A stretch of 48,503 nt of DNA, from contig SVBN01000017.1 of assembly GCA_015058875.1 (NCBI GenBank), positions 1 through 48,503 on the forward strand. The letters are read 5' to 3'. The notes beneath the pieces were generated by a model. It was not told the origin of the DNA, did no database searches, and saw only the letters and a program-made list of their open reading frames with translations. Position 1 is the stretch's first letter. Each line of letters starts with the position of its first letter. The DNA is from Erysipelotrichaceae bacterium. Lineage in GTDB: Bacteria; Bacillota_I; Bacilli_A; Erysipelotrichales; Erysipelotrichaceae. Below are positions 24,151-32,237 of this stretch, in pieces. Both the position numbers and the translations under genes were made by a program.

Positions 24151-24795
24151 TTATCTGATTTCTTCCATCAGTTCTTTCAGGGAAGCGATGATCCGGTGCG
24201 CCCGGCTCTGATCGGCGATGCCGTCCTCATCTTTCAGCGCATATACTTTTGCGCTTGTTTTCAGTGCCGCATTGATGCCGATGGCGGAATCATCGATGAT
24301 AATGCACTCCTCAGGTCTGATACCGAAGCGGTCCATTGCCTGATGAAAAATATAGGAGTCCGGCTTATGGTGGCCGCTGTCCATTCCGCTGACAACATAC
24401 TGAAAGCGGTCCGCTATTTCCAGTTCTTCCAGTCCGGAGCGGATTCTTTCTTCCGGTGTGTTTGCCACGACGCAGCAGATCACACCCGCTTCATTCAGCT
24501 CATCCAGCACTTCATCCAATCCTTCCGTTTTGATCTCCTTCAGTTCCGGCCGCTCATGATCAGCATTGATCAGCTGTTCCCTGTACTTCCAGTAATTCGG
24601 CTGATCGGAATAAAGATAGTCAAAAACCGTCTCCTGCATTGCCCGGTCTCCGCCCATCAGTTCCGAGAGATCATGTTTCGAATATGCGATCCCGGCTTCA
24701 TTGAGCTTCTTTGCCAGCGCACGGATCCGGTATTTCTCCGTCTGCACAATGACTCCGTCATAGTCAAAGATAATCATTTTTATTTCTGCGGTCAT
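24151..24795 (-). CDS. HAD-IA phosphatase (beta-phosphoglucomutase-like)
   Basis: 214 residues of HAD subfamily IA. Motif I is FDYDGVIVQTE, motif II is VVANTPEERI (Asn-Thr after the strand), motif III Lys is in SGHHKPDSYIFHQAM and motif IV is CIIIDDSAIGINAA. A helical C1 cap lies between about residues 20 and 85. The DYDGVIVQTE start and cap resemble beta-phosphoglucomutase and sugar-phosphate phosphatases. Substrate unknown. AAAGGAAA precedes the start. It is a single gene, convergent with fucO and divergent from the HAD at 24902. Confidence 0.85.
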   Translation of the reverse strand: MTAEIKMIIFDYDGVIVQTEKYRIRALAKKLNEAGIAYSKHDLSELMGGDRAMQETVFDYLYSDQPNYWKYREQLINADHERPELKEIKTEGLDEVLDELNEAGVICCVVANTPEERIRSGLEELEIADRFQYVVSGMDSGHHKPDSYIFHQAMDRFGIRPEECIIIDDSAIGINAALKTSAKVYALKDEDGIADQSRAHRIIASLKELMEEIR

Positions 24796-24901
24796 ATCTG
24801 TTTCCTTTTACCCGCTTTTACCTTAAAACATCTGAAGTTCAACTCTATTTCACAGATTGCGCTTTTGGTACAATTCTCATGAATGAAAGAGGCAGAGCAC
24901 A

Positions 24902-25744
24902 ATGATTAAAATTCTGATCAGCGATATGGACGGAACCCTGTTTGCAGGACACGGAAAGAGTGTACTGGACCTGAGTGCACGGAATAATGAAGCGCTGGAG
25001 CGCATCAGGAAGTCCTCCATGGATTTCTATGTGGCAAGCGGCCGCATGATCGGTTTCGGCATCCGGGTCTTAAAGGATCACGGATTCACGGATATCAAAG
25101 CAGCCGGCTTCAACGGGGCCGTCGTTTATGACAACGGGAAATTTCCCGTCTCCTATGCGCTGGATAAGTCATTGATCCGGCAGATGATTGAAATGCTGGA
25201 TAAGGAGTTTCCGGATTATGACATCATTCAGGTACAGGGCATGAATTCCGAGCGTATCTTCAATGTCAGGGAACATCCTTCCATTACCGCTTACCGGAAA
25301 CAGATTGCGGAAACCGGCATTGGTGTGATACCGGATTATACCATCGATGATTTCCTGGATCACGATACCGGAAGTGAAGCGGGGAAGTTCTCCATCACTC
25401 TGAAAGATGAACAGCAGTGTGAGCAGGTCAGAAAGCGGCTGGGAGAAATCCTGTCGGACAGCTGCTTTGTCGCAAAAAGCGGTGATGTCCTGCTGGAAGT
25501 CGGTAATGCCGGTGCATCCAAGGGTGTATTTGCGAAATATCTGAAGGAAACACTGCATCTCGAAAAAGAAGAAATCGCCTGTATTGGCGATGAGCTGAAC
25601 GATGCGGAAATGTATCCGTATGCCGGCGTGAAATTCGCGATGACTTCCGGCCGGGATGCCGTGAAGGAGATGTCGGATTATGTGGTGGAAGACGTCGCGG
25701 AAGCGATTGATATCTGCCTGAGGCTGAACGGAGAGGCTCAGTGA
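24902..25744 (+). CDS. Cof-type HAD-IIB hydrolase
   Basis: 280 residues. Motif I is SDMDGTLFAG, motif II YVASGRM, and the C-terminal motif GDELNDAEMYPYAGVKFAM carries the metal-binding Asp pair. A C2 cap lies in the middle, and the Lys of motif III is in GASKGVFAKYL. Likely cytosolic sugar-phosphate or flavin/PLP phosphatase; not further assignable. AGAGGCAG precedes the ATG. Divergent from the HAD-IA gene. Confidence 0.87.
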   Translation: MIKILISDMDGTLFAGHGKSVLDLSARNNEALERIRKSSMDFYVASGRMIGFGIRVLKDHGFTDIKAAGFNGAVVYDNGKFPVSYALDKSLIRQMIEMLDKEFPDYDIIQVQGMNSERIFNVREHPSITAYRKQIAETGIGVIPDYTIDDFLDHDTGSEAGKFSITLKDEQQCEQVRKRLGEILSDSCFVAKSGDVLLEVGNAGASKGVFAKYLKETLHLEKEEIACIGDELNDAEMYPYAGVKFAMTSGRDAVKEMSDYVVEDVAEAIDICLRLNGEAQ

Positions 25745-25749
25745 AAATG

Positions 25750-25783
25750 AAAGGTGAAGCCGGAAAGACTTCACCTTTTGTTA
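25750..25783 (+). terminator. Terminator of the Cof-type HAD gene (probably bidirectional)
   Basis: 10-bp stem AAAGGTGAAG (25750-25759) and CTTCACCTTT (25769-25778), then TTGTTAT. On the minus strand the same stem follows the DUF gene that ends at 25784. Confidence 0.75.
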
Positions 25784-26281
25784 TCATTTTCTTTTCCGGA
25801 ATGAGAATCCCCTGTGGGATTTCTGTATGACGGACATCTCGCTTTTTTCCGGCATCAGCTTTCTCAGCAGCCGGTTCGCGGCAGATACCTGATAGGATGC
25901 CGCAACATGAATATCCCCGCTCATCAGCGTCATGGAGATCTGATAGGAACCTTCTTTATTGACTGTCCATTTGGAAATCTGATCAGGCGTATAGCGGATG
26001 CCGCAGGATGCATCACCCGGGTCGTAAAAGATCACCGCGTCGTCATAGACATCCATCACCGGATGATCCTCTACCTTCAGTTTTACAAACAGGGCTCCGG
26101 CAATGCACATCAGAGCCATGATTACACCGAACAGATGCCTCATCAGCAGAAACAGCACTGCCGCCGCAGCCAGAACATATACCGCAGAATGCGGCTTGTA
26201 TCCGACCTGTCCCAGCAATGTCCCATGCTCGTTCAGTTCACTCATCGGTCTGAAATCATATCCTCTTCTGTTTCTGCTCAT
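25784..26281 (-). CDS. Membrane protein of unknown function
   Basis: 165 residues; family not recognised. Two hydrophobic helices lie close together (about 33-46 SAVYVLAAAAVLFLLM and about 50-67 LFGVIMALMCIAGALFVKL), leaving a soluble C-terminal ~95 residues with beta-rich pattern (DVYDDAVIFYDPGDASCGIRYTPDQISKWTVNKEGSYQISMTLMSGDIHVAASY). The layout (two helices plus PH-like domain) is similar to the small protein at 12362, though I cannot show homology. AAAGGAAA precedes the start. Confidence 0.7.
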   Translation of the reverse strand: MSRNRRGYDFRPMSELNEHGTLLGQVGYKPHSAVYVLAAAAVLFLLMRHLFGVIMALMCIAGALFVKLKVEDHPVMDVYDDAVIFYDPGDASCGIRYTPDQISKWTVNKEGSYQISMTLMSGDIHVAASYQVSAANRLLRKLMPEKSEMSVIQKSHRGFSFRKRK

Positions 26282-26436
26282 AATCCGGTTTCCTTTTCAC
26301 ATGATCCATTATAGCAAAGTGTCCCTGATCTTTCCCGGACACTTCCTGTCAGTTTCCATCGTCATTCTGAATATATTCGTGAAAGAAATCTCTGTATGAC
26401 GGCATTATAATAAAGATGGAAAGAGGTGTTTTAATT

Positions 26437-27273
26437 ATGACAATTCAGGAAATAATCGATGCGGTCAAGGCCTACAGCAAAGGCGAGTGGATGGTCAAAA
26501 AGATTAACGATGAAACAACCAGGGACAAGGTCCTGTACGGTGACACAGACAGAGAATGCACGGGTATTGTCACAACATGCTTTGCCAGCACAAAGGTGAT
26601 CCGTGAAGCGCACAAGCTCGGCTGCAACCTTATCATCTCCCATGAAGCGCTGTTCTGGAACCATGGCGACCATCAGGACTGGCTGAAGGACAACCGGACC
26701 TATCAGGCAAAGAAAGCGCTGCTGGATGAATACGGCATCACTGTCTGGAGAGACCATGACTATATCCATTCCGGCGTTCCGGTGCATATCCGCCAGTATG
26801 TGGACGGCATCTTCTACGGCTTCGCGCAGGAACTCGGCTGGAAGATCATCGACAGTCCCGCTGATGCCAAGGATTATGAATTCGACGGCGTCCCGGCAAA
26901 GCTGATCGCAAAGGAACTGATTGAAAAGCTCCATCTCAACGGCACAAGAATTGTCGGCGATCCCGAGACCCTGGTGCACAAGCTGAGAATCGTCGGTCAT
27001 GTCGACGGACGTGCGGACAATGAAATTCTGACAAAATTTGAAACGGAAGATTATGACTGCGCTGTTACACTGGAATGCACGGACTATACATTCAATGAAT
27101 ATATCCGTGACAGCGCCGAGCTCGGCATTCCGAAGGCAATCATCATGCTGGGACATTTCAATACCGAAGAGCCGGGCATGAAATTCATGGCGGACACATG
27201 GCTGCCGAAAGTGGTCGGAGATATCCCTGTTCACTTCGTACAGTCCGGCGACGGATTCCAGTACATTCACTGA
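26437..27273 (+). CDS. Nif3-like dinuclear metal centre protein (DUF34/NIF3 family)
   Basis: 278 residues from the ATG at 26437, which has AGAGGTG upstream; the GTG-containing extension to 26416 is less likely. Metal-binding signatures of the Nif3 family are visible: LIISHEALFW near residue 70, HSGVPVHIRQYVDGIFYG near 110-127, and GHFNTEEPGMKFMAD near the C-terminus with His and Glu ligands. These toroidal hexamers bind two metal ions; the biochemical role is still debated (often mislabelled GTP cyclohydrolase I type 2). It is monocistronic between a divergent membrane protein gene and a terminator. Confidence 0.88.
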   Translation: MTIQEIIDAVKAYSKGEWMVKKINDETTRDKVLYGDTDRECTGIVTTCFASTKVIREAHKLGCNLIISHEALFWNHGDHQDWLKDNRTYQAKKALLDEYGITVWRDHDYIHSGVPVHIRQYVDGIFYGFAQELGWKIIDSPADAKDYEFDGVPAKLIAKELIEKLHLNGTRIVGDPETLVHKLRIVGHVDGRADNEILTKFETEDYDCAVTLECTDYTFNEYIRDSAELGIPKAIIMLGHFNTEEPGMKFMADTWLPKVVGDIPVHFVQSGDGFQYIH

Positions 27274-27279
27274 CAAAAC

Positions 27280-27303
27280 AAACCGGTCACATGGCCGGTT
27301 TTA
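27280..27303 (+). terminator. Terminator of the Nif3-like gene
   Basis: Stem AAACCGG (27280-27286) and CCGGTTT (27295-27301), loop TCACATGG, then T and A residues. Confidence 0.65.
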
Positions 27304-28215
27304 TAATCGGAATACAGCGATCTGTTCTTTCTCCAGGAAAATCACGGACATAAAGCCGGTCAGGGAAAGCAGTGTCATCCACAGCTGAAGCTTTGTATTT
27401 GTGAGCGGTGAGGCACATTGAAATTTCACATTCAATGTTTCCCTCCCCGCTTTCCGTGCTTTTCTGACCATGGACGCAAAGGAAAGGAATGAATCCGCAA
27501 TGAGCTGATAATGCTCGAAATAGTTTTCTCCGGTGCACGCCGGATACTTCCCTATATCCCGGATATGATCCTTTACCTGTTCATCTGCGACTGCAAACAG
27601 GACATGGGAAAGCACGCCGGCGGACTCGGAGAGCTTCAGATCCCCGGTCAGGTCCACGTGCTTCCATCTGCCGTTCAGCTTCACCAGATTCCAGGCATGG
27701 CCTTCCGCGTTGATTGTCCCCTGGACAACTATGCTGTCGATTCCGCAGACGCTGCACAGCAGACAGTACATTTTGGCAATTCCGTCGCACACTGCTGTAT
27801 TCTTCTGCAGGATGCCCCGGACCGTATGCTCGCTCATTCCGTCGATAGTGCCGTAGCGGATCATACTTCCGAGCGTATCGTAAATGATCAGCGCCTTGTC
27901 CCAGTCATCATATGAGTCCGATACACGCTCCTGAAACAGACGGATGATCCGTGTCAGTTTTCTTTCTGCCCCTTTATCCTCCGGCAGGTAGTTCACCTTC
28001 ACCATTCCGGAGAACAGGAAATCCGCATATTCAAACATGCGGAAATCCACGTCCGTCAGCTCCGGATGATCCAGGATCACATCCTGCATCAGCTCTGAAA
28101 CCGGCAGCGGCGTCCGGGGCAGATGGATCACCGGAAGACGCTTTGAAAGACCGGAAAGCAGCGCATCATATGCTTTCTGTTCTTTCTCATTCAGCTGTTC
28201 TCTGTAATAGTACAT
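27301..28215 (-). CDS. Transglutaminase-like cysteine peptidase-fold protein
   Basis: 304 residues if the Met at 28215 is used. The core transglutaminase signature is present: AVCDGIAKMYCLLCSVCGI (Cys143), EGHAWNLVKLNGRWKHVDLT (His173 and Asp188). This fold includes peptidases and protein-modifying enzymes acting on peptides or peptidoglycan. The N-terminal ~100 residues are helical and unrecognised; a hydrophobic stretch near the C-terminus (LQLWMTLLSLTGFMSVIF) could be a membrane anchor. No Shine-Dalgarno site precedes the start. A TTGAAC/TAAGAT promoter ends six bases before the Met at 28215, so this start fits a leaderless transcript; the Met at 28221 abuts the -10 box and is unlikely. 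Confidence 0.75.
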   Translation of the reverse strand: MYYYREQLNEKEQKAYDALLSGLSKRLPVIHLPRTPLPVSELMQDVILDHPELTDVDFRMFEYADFLFSGMVKVNYLPEDKGAERKLTRIIRLFQERVSDSYDDWDKALIIYDTLGSMIRYGTIDGMSEHTVRGILQKNTAVCDGIAKMYCLLCSVCGIDSIVVQGTINAEGHAWNLVKLNGRWKHVDLTGDLKLSESAGVLSHVLFAVADEQVKDHIRDIGKYPACTGENYFEHYQLIADSFLSFASMVRKARKAGRETLNVKFQCASPLTNTKLQLWMTLLSLTGFMSVIFLEKEQIAVFRL

Positions 28216-28221
28216 GCACAT

Positions 28222-28251
28222 ATCTTACCGTGTTTGCACGAAAAGGTTCAA
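28222..28251 (-). promoter_or_regulatory. Predicted promoter adjoining the transglutaminase-like start codon
   Basis: Minus-strand TTGAAC (28251-28246) and TAAGAT (28227-28222), spacing 18. The -10 box ends six bases before the ATG at 28215. Confidence 0.55.
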
Positions 28252-28309
28252 TCAGATACATTTTCGGGAAAGATCAGATAAAATAAGCATTGTCTGAGAG
28301 GAATGCGGA

Positions 28310-29140
28310 ATGATAAAAGATATACAGCTTGCAATCGCGGATATAGACGGTACACTGACACGGGACGACGGCACGCTGAGTGAATTCACAATGGACGTAC
28401 TCCGGCGAATTCATGAGCGGGGAATCCTGCTGGGACTTGCGACCGGCCGGGAATACAACCAGGCAATGGAAGAGCGGACAGCACGGTGGGGATTTGCGGA
28501 TCCGGGCTTTGATATGGTCATCGGACTGAACGGCGGACAGATCTGGGACCGGAAAACACAGTATCTGAAGAGCTTCAATCTGCTGGAGCCGGAAGTCATC
28601 CGGGAGATTGTCGAAATGATGGAGCCGCTGAATCTCAATCCGTTTCTCTACCGCAACGGCAAACAGTTCGCCAGACGTATGGATGAAAGCACCCGTGCTT
28701 CCGGACTGCGCAATCACCAGGAAGTGGTCATTGCGGATGATATCAGCCTGATGTGGCAAGGCCCGACGCCGAAGATCATGTTCCGGGTACCGGAGGAACA
28801 GATGCCGGAGGTGGAAGCCTGGGCTGATGCGCATCCTTCGGATCAATGGCAGTCATTCAAGACCCAGACAACCATGCTGGAGTTCTGCGATCCCTCCATC
28901 AATAAGGGATTTGCTCTGAAACAGTATTGCGAATATACCGGCATTCCGCTGTCATCGGTCATGGCGTTCGGCGATATGACCAATGACAATCAGCTGCTGG
29001 AAGCTGCCGGATGGGGCGTCTGTCTGAAAAACGGCGCCGATGATACAAAAGCATGCGCAGATGATGTCACGGAATATACCAACAATGAAGACGGACTTGC
29101 GCATTATCTTCTGAAGCATGTTCTGAAAGAGGAGGAGTAA
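28310..29140 (+). CDS. Cof-type HAD-IIB hydrolase, paralog of the gene at 4731
   Basis: 276 residues with motif I ADIDGTLTRDDG, motif II LATGREYNQAME and motif IV FGDMTNDNQLLEAAGWGVCLKNG. It resembles the 4731-5552 protein throughout (IGLNGGQ/IGMNGGD, DPSINKGFALK/DPRVNKGWALR, AAGWGVCL), so they share a recent common origin. Probable sugar-phosphate phosphatase. GAGAGGAATG precedes the start. It is three bases from the SDR gene, making a two-gene operon, whereas its paralog is paired with an AraC regulator. Confidence 0.87.
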   Translation: MIKDIQLAIADIDGTLTRDDGTLSEFTMDVLRRIHERGILLGLATGREYNQAMEERTARWGFADPGFDMVIGLNGGQIWDRKTQYLKSFNLLEPEVIREIVEMMEPLNLNPFLYRNGKQFARRMDESTRASGLRNHQEVVIADDISLMWQGPTPKIMFRVPEEQMPEVEAWADAHPSDQWQSFKTQTTMLEFCDPSINKGFALKQYCEYTGIPLSSVMAFGDMTNDNQLLEAAGWGVCLKNGADDTKACADDVTEYTNNEDGLAHYLLKHVLKEEE

Positions 29141-29143
29141 ACA

Positions 29144-29890
29144 ATGCTGAAACTGGAAGGAAGAACCTGTTATTTTGCTGGAGCCACCGGCAATATCGGA
29201 CGCGGAGCAGTCAGGGAACTGGCATCGCAGGGAATGAATGTCATCATGGCAACCCATAATCCCGCTTCAGCTGAGGAAATCATTGCGGAATGCGCTCATT
29301 TCCCGGGAAAAGTCATTGCCATGTCCGATCAGAAACCGCTGGCAGAAGCACTGGAAGAATATGAGCATGCCTTCGGATCTATTGATGTATATATCTCAAC
29401 GACCGGAACCCTGTCCGTCACAAAGCCGTTTGAAGAACTGTCTGCGGAGGACCTGGACAGGAAACTGCATCATCACATCACCTCCCCGTTTCAGACCCTG
29501 CAGGTGCTCCTGCCGTTTCTGAAGCGCAGTGCGCACCCGAGAGTCATCCTCTGTTCCAGTGCCGGTGCACTGAACGGAATGAAGGAAGAAAACATCCTCG
29601 ACAGCATTGCCAGAGGCGGTGTGCTTTCCATGACCGCATGTCTGGCAAGGGAATTCCTGCCGTACGGCATTACCGTCAACTGCATCGCCAGAAGCGGTAT
29701 GGTCAACGACCATGACAATCACTCCGATACCACCCTGGAAGCCGCTGACATCCTTCCATCCCTGCCCGTCGGGCGGCTTGGAACGCCGGAGGAATTCGGT
29801 GCACTGGTCAGCTGGCTTGCGTCGGAACAGTCCGCATTTGTGACCGGACAGATCTTTTCCCTGGACGGCGGCCTGAACATCGGAAGATAG
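29144..29890 (+). CDS. SDR-family protein lacking the canonical YxxxK pair
   Basis: 248 residues. The nucleotide-binding loop GATGNIGRG (about 13-21), the SSAGAL segment with the catalytic Ser region (about 138-143) and the C-terminal FVTGQIFSLDGGLNIGR are typical of classical SDR dehydrogenases. At the expected catalytic Tyr and Lys positions the protein reads Asp153 and Arg157 (DSIARGGV where YxxxK should be), and the NNAG motif is replaced by STTGT. So it may bind NAD(P) without normal dehydrogenase chemistry. GGAGGAG precedes the ATG. Co-transcribed with the HAD phosphatase. Confidence 0.82.
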   Translation: MLKLEGRTCYFAGATGNIGRGAVRELASQGMNVIMATHNPASAEEIIAECAHFPGKVIAMSDQKPLAEALEEYEHAFGSIDVYISTTGTLSVTKPFEELSAEDLDRKLHHHITSPFQTLQVLLPFLKRSAHPRVILCSSAGALNGMKEENILDSIARGGVLSMTACLAREFLPYGITVNCIARSGMVNDHDNHSDTTLEAADILPSLPVGRLGTPEEFGALVSWLASEQSAFVTGQIFSLDGGLNIGR

Positions 29891-29899
29891 CATTTCCTG

Positions 29900-29929
29900 C
29901 AGTCTGCGCAATCCGCGGACTGTTTTATT
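29900..29929 (+). terminator. Terminator of the HAD-SDR operon
   Basis: Stem CAGTCTGCG (29900-29908) and CGCGGACTG (29914-29922) with one T-G pair, loop CAATC, then TTTTATT. Confidence 0.75.
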
Positions 29930-29956
29930 GTTACGGATTTGCGGCAATGATATATT
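29928..29956 (+). promoter_or_regulatory. Predicted promoter of the sulfatase gene
   Basis: TTGTTA (29928-29933) and TATATT (29951-29956) at 17-base spacing, 40 bases before the start codon. Confidence 0.5.
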
Positions 29957-29996
29957 TATGCTGTAAACAATCATTATGCGTCTGAAAGGAGTTTTT

Positions 29997-31469
29997 ATGA
30001 GCAAACGCCCCAATATCATTATCATCAATCCGGATGAGATGCGCTGGGATACCATGGGACACATGGGCAACCCGGCAGCTTCCACACCGAGACTCGATCA
30101 GTTTGCGTCGGAGGAAGCAGTTTCCTTTGATCATGCATACTGCCAGAATCCGGTCTGCGTACCGAGCCGCTGCAGTTTCTTTACCGGTCTTTATCCGCAT
30201 GTCAACGGCTACCGCACCATGCATTACCTGATCCATGACGGAAAAGACACCATGTTTGCGGAGCTGAGAAGAAACGGATACAAGGTGTGGATGAATACCC
30301 GCAACGATTTCATTGCCGGTGACGTCCCGGGTGAATTCGCAACCCAGTTTGATGAGCTGCAGACCCCTGACAGATCCGGCTATGTCAAGACAAAGATCAT
30401 TGAAGGATTCCCGTATTCCCACTATGCCGGCGTGGCAGAAAAGATTACACAGAATGACATGAATGATACGCTTGCGGCATGCGAACGGATTAAGGCCCAG
30501 AAGGATTCGGATGAGCCGCTCTGCCTGTTTATCGGCTGGCTGAATCCGCATGTACCGTATGTGACCGATCAGGAACACTATGACCGCATTGATCCGGCAA
30601 AGATTCCGCCGAGAGTGCAGTATTCCGAAACAACCGGCAAGTCCGCAATGATTCAGAAACTGCGTGAATTCGCGGATCTCGGAGAATTCCCGGAAGAGCT
30701 CTGGAAGGAAGTGCAGAGAGTGTATCTTGCACAGTGCGCCTATGTCGATGACATGTTCGGCATGATCATCGATGCCCTGAAGGAAGCAGGTATTTATGAC
30801 AATACCGCTGTCTTCTTCCTCTCCGACCACGGCGACTTCGCCGGCGACTTCGGCCTGCCGGAAAAAGCACAGAATTCATTTGAAGATGTTCTGACAAGAG
30901 TCCCGCTCCTCGTCAAGCCTCCCAAGAGCGATGCCGTGGATGCCGGCATTACCTCATCTCTTGCGGAACTGGTGGACTTCTATGCGACTGTCATGGACTA
31001 CGCCGGTGTAGCGCCGGAACACGATCAGTTCGGCGTCAGCCTGCGGCCCGTGATCGAAAACAGGACAACGCCCAACCGTAAGTATGTCTTCTCCGAAGGC
31101 GGCAGAAGAGCATGCGAAAAGCAGGCGGATGAGTTCCATAAATACGGTGATCAGGGACCGGCAAAGACCAGTGATTACTGGGCCAAGATGAATGCCGAAG
31201 CGGATGACTTCGCACATGAAAAAGGTACGATGATCTTTGACGGAAAATACAAGTATGTGCTCCGTCTCTCCGGAACGGATGAATTCTATGATCTGGAAAA
31301 GGATCCGAGAGAACTGCACAACGAGATCAATAACGAAGCATACGCAGCGGATATTCTGAGACTGAAGCTGGAAATGCTGCACTGGTATCAGGAAACATGC
31401 GATACGGTACAGCGCAAGTTCGACTCCAGATTCATTACCGAGGAATCCATCACACCGAAACAGCAGTAA
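29997..31469 (+). CDS. Cys-type sulfatase family protein
   Basis: 490 residues from the ATG at 29997, which has AAAGGAG close upstream; the longer frame to 29976 has none. It begins RPNIIIINPDEMRWDTMG (first metal ligands) and carries CVPSRCSFFTGLYPHVNG, where Cys54 in the C-x-P-S-R motif is the residue converted to formylglycine. SDHGDFAGDFGL is the second metal-binding motif. No signal peptide, so it works in the cytosol, unlike many mucin-degrading sulfatases. Choline-sulfatase-like or phosphonate monoester hydrolase-like activity are alternatives. A formylglycine maturase (anSME or FGE) is not in the window. Codon use is biased toward common codons. Confidence 0.88.
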   Translation: MSKRPNIIIINPDEMRWDTMGHMGNPAASTPRLDQFASEEAVSFDHAYCQNPVCVPSRCSFFTGLYPHVNGYRTMHYLIHDGKDTMFAELRRNGYKVWMNTRNDFIAGDVPGEFATQFDELQTPDRSGYVKTKIIEGFPYSHYAGVAEKITQNDMNDTLAACERIKAQKDSDEPLCLFIGWLNPHVPYVTDQEHYDRIDPAKIPPRVQYSETTGKSAMIQKLREFADLGEFPEELWKEVQRVYLAQCAYVDDMFGMIIDALKEAGIYDNTAVFFLSDHGDFAGDFGLPEKAQNSFEDVLTRVPLLVKPPKSDAVDAGITSSLAELVDFYATVMDYAGVAPEHDQFGVSLRPVIENRTTPNRKYVFSEGGRRACEKQADEFHKYGDQGPAKTSDYWAKMNAEADDFAHEKGTMIFDGKYKYVLRLSGTDEFYDLEKDPRELHNEINNEAYAADILRLKLEMLHWYQETCDTVQRKFDSRFITEESITPKQQ

Positions 31470-31477
31470 CCAGACAA

Positions 31478-31506
31478 AAAGGTCCGGAAATTCCGGGCCT
31501 TTGCTT
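31478..31506 (+). terminator. Terminator of the sulfatase gene
   Basis: Stem AAAGGTCCGG (31478-31487) and CCGGGCCTTT (31493-31502) with one wobble pair, loop AAATT. Confidence 0.75.
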
Positions 31507-31525
31507 TGTTCTCAGAGATATCTGA

Positions 31526-32152
31526 TCAATGAAGCTTTGTGCCGCAGTGCGGGCAGAATACTTCATCACCATCCAGTGTTTCACCGCATTCCGGGCACTG
31601 GGTCTTTTCTTTTTCCAGCTTCTCACCGCAGTTCTTGCAGAAGACAGCGCCTTCCCTGTTTTCCGAACCGCAGTGCGGGCAGATCATGACCTTCGGAGCC
31701 GTACGGAAAACTTCTTCGACCGGTGTTTCCGTAACCGGAATGGTATGCAGAAATTCATCTTCAATAAAGGAGAAGATATCTGCCGGCAGGGTCATCTGAC
31801 GCAGAGCGCCGATTCCGGTTGTGATCAGAAGCGGCTGGAAGAAAATACCGATGGCAGCCGTACCCATCTTTTCCATCCACTTTTCCGTGGAAATGGAAAC
31901 TGTCAGATGGTCGCCTTCCTGTTCCAGAGTTGTGGTAACTGCCGCATCCAGTCCGAGATATTTTGTCCACTCTGCGGAAGCATCGCCCTTTACCTGAACG
32001 ACATAACCGTTTCTTGTACGCATGGTCTGCGTAATCATATTTCTCTTGCGGTCTAGGTATTCCTGAAGTGCATATGCGACCGTCTGGGCGGTTTCATCCT
32101 TCGGAAGGACATAAATACGTTTCATTTCGTTTCCGAGTTCCATAGCTATCAT
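31526..32152 (-). CDS. Double zinc-ribbon protein
   Basis: 208 residues. The C-terminal ~50 residues carry two zinc ribbons: CPHCGSENREGAVFCKNCG and CPECGETLDGDEVFCPHCG, each with two CxxC pairs. The N-terminal ~100 residues (MKRIYVLPKDETAQTVAYALQEYLD..., WTKYLGLDAAVTTTLEQEGDHLTVSIS) are unrecognised, and a hydrophobic segment (GTAAIGIFFQPLLITTGIGAL, about 98-118) may be a membrane helix. Function unknown. GGAG lies five bases before the ATG. The promoter region carries a perfect palindrome over the -35 box. Confidence 0.8.
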   Translation of the reverse strand: MIAMELGNEMKRIYVLPKDETAQTVAYALQEYLDRKRNMITQTMRTRNGYVVQVKGDASAEWTKYLGLDAAVTTTLEQEGDHLTVSISTEKWMEKMGTAAIGIFFQPLLITTGIGALRQMTLPADIFSFIEDEFLHTIPVTETPVEEVFRTAPKVMICPHCGSENREGAVFCKNCGEKLEKEKTQCPECGETLDGDEVFCPHCGTKLH

Positions 32153-32181
32153 TGTGTCTCCTTTCGCTATTGCAATTACAA

Positions 32182-32208
32182 TATATCATCTTTTGACCGC
32201 CGGTCAAA
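32182..32208 (-). promoter_or_regulatory. Promoter with overlapping palindromic operator
   Basis: Minus-strand TTGACC and TATATT are about 16 bases apart. The -35 box is part of the palindrome TTTGACC-GCC-GGTCAAA (32192-32208), the kind of site bound by TetR-type repressors. It controls the zinc-ribbon gene. Confidence 0.55.
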
Positions 32209-32237
32209 TACACAATCTTTAATTTCTGTATTCCGAA

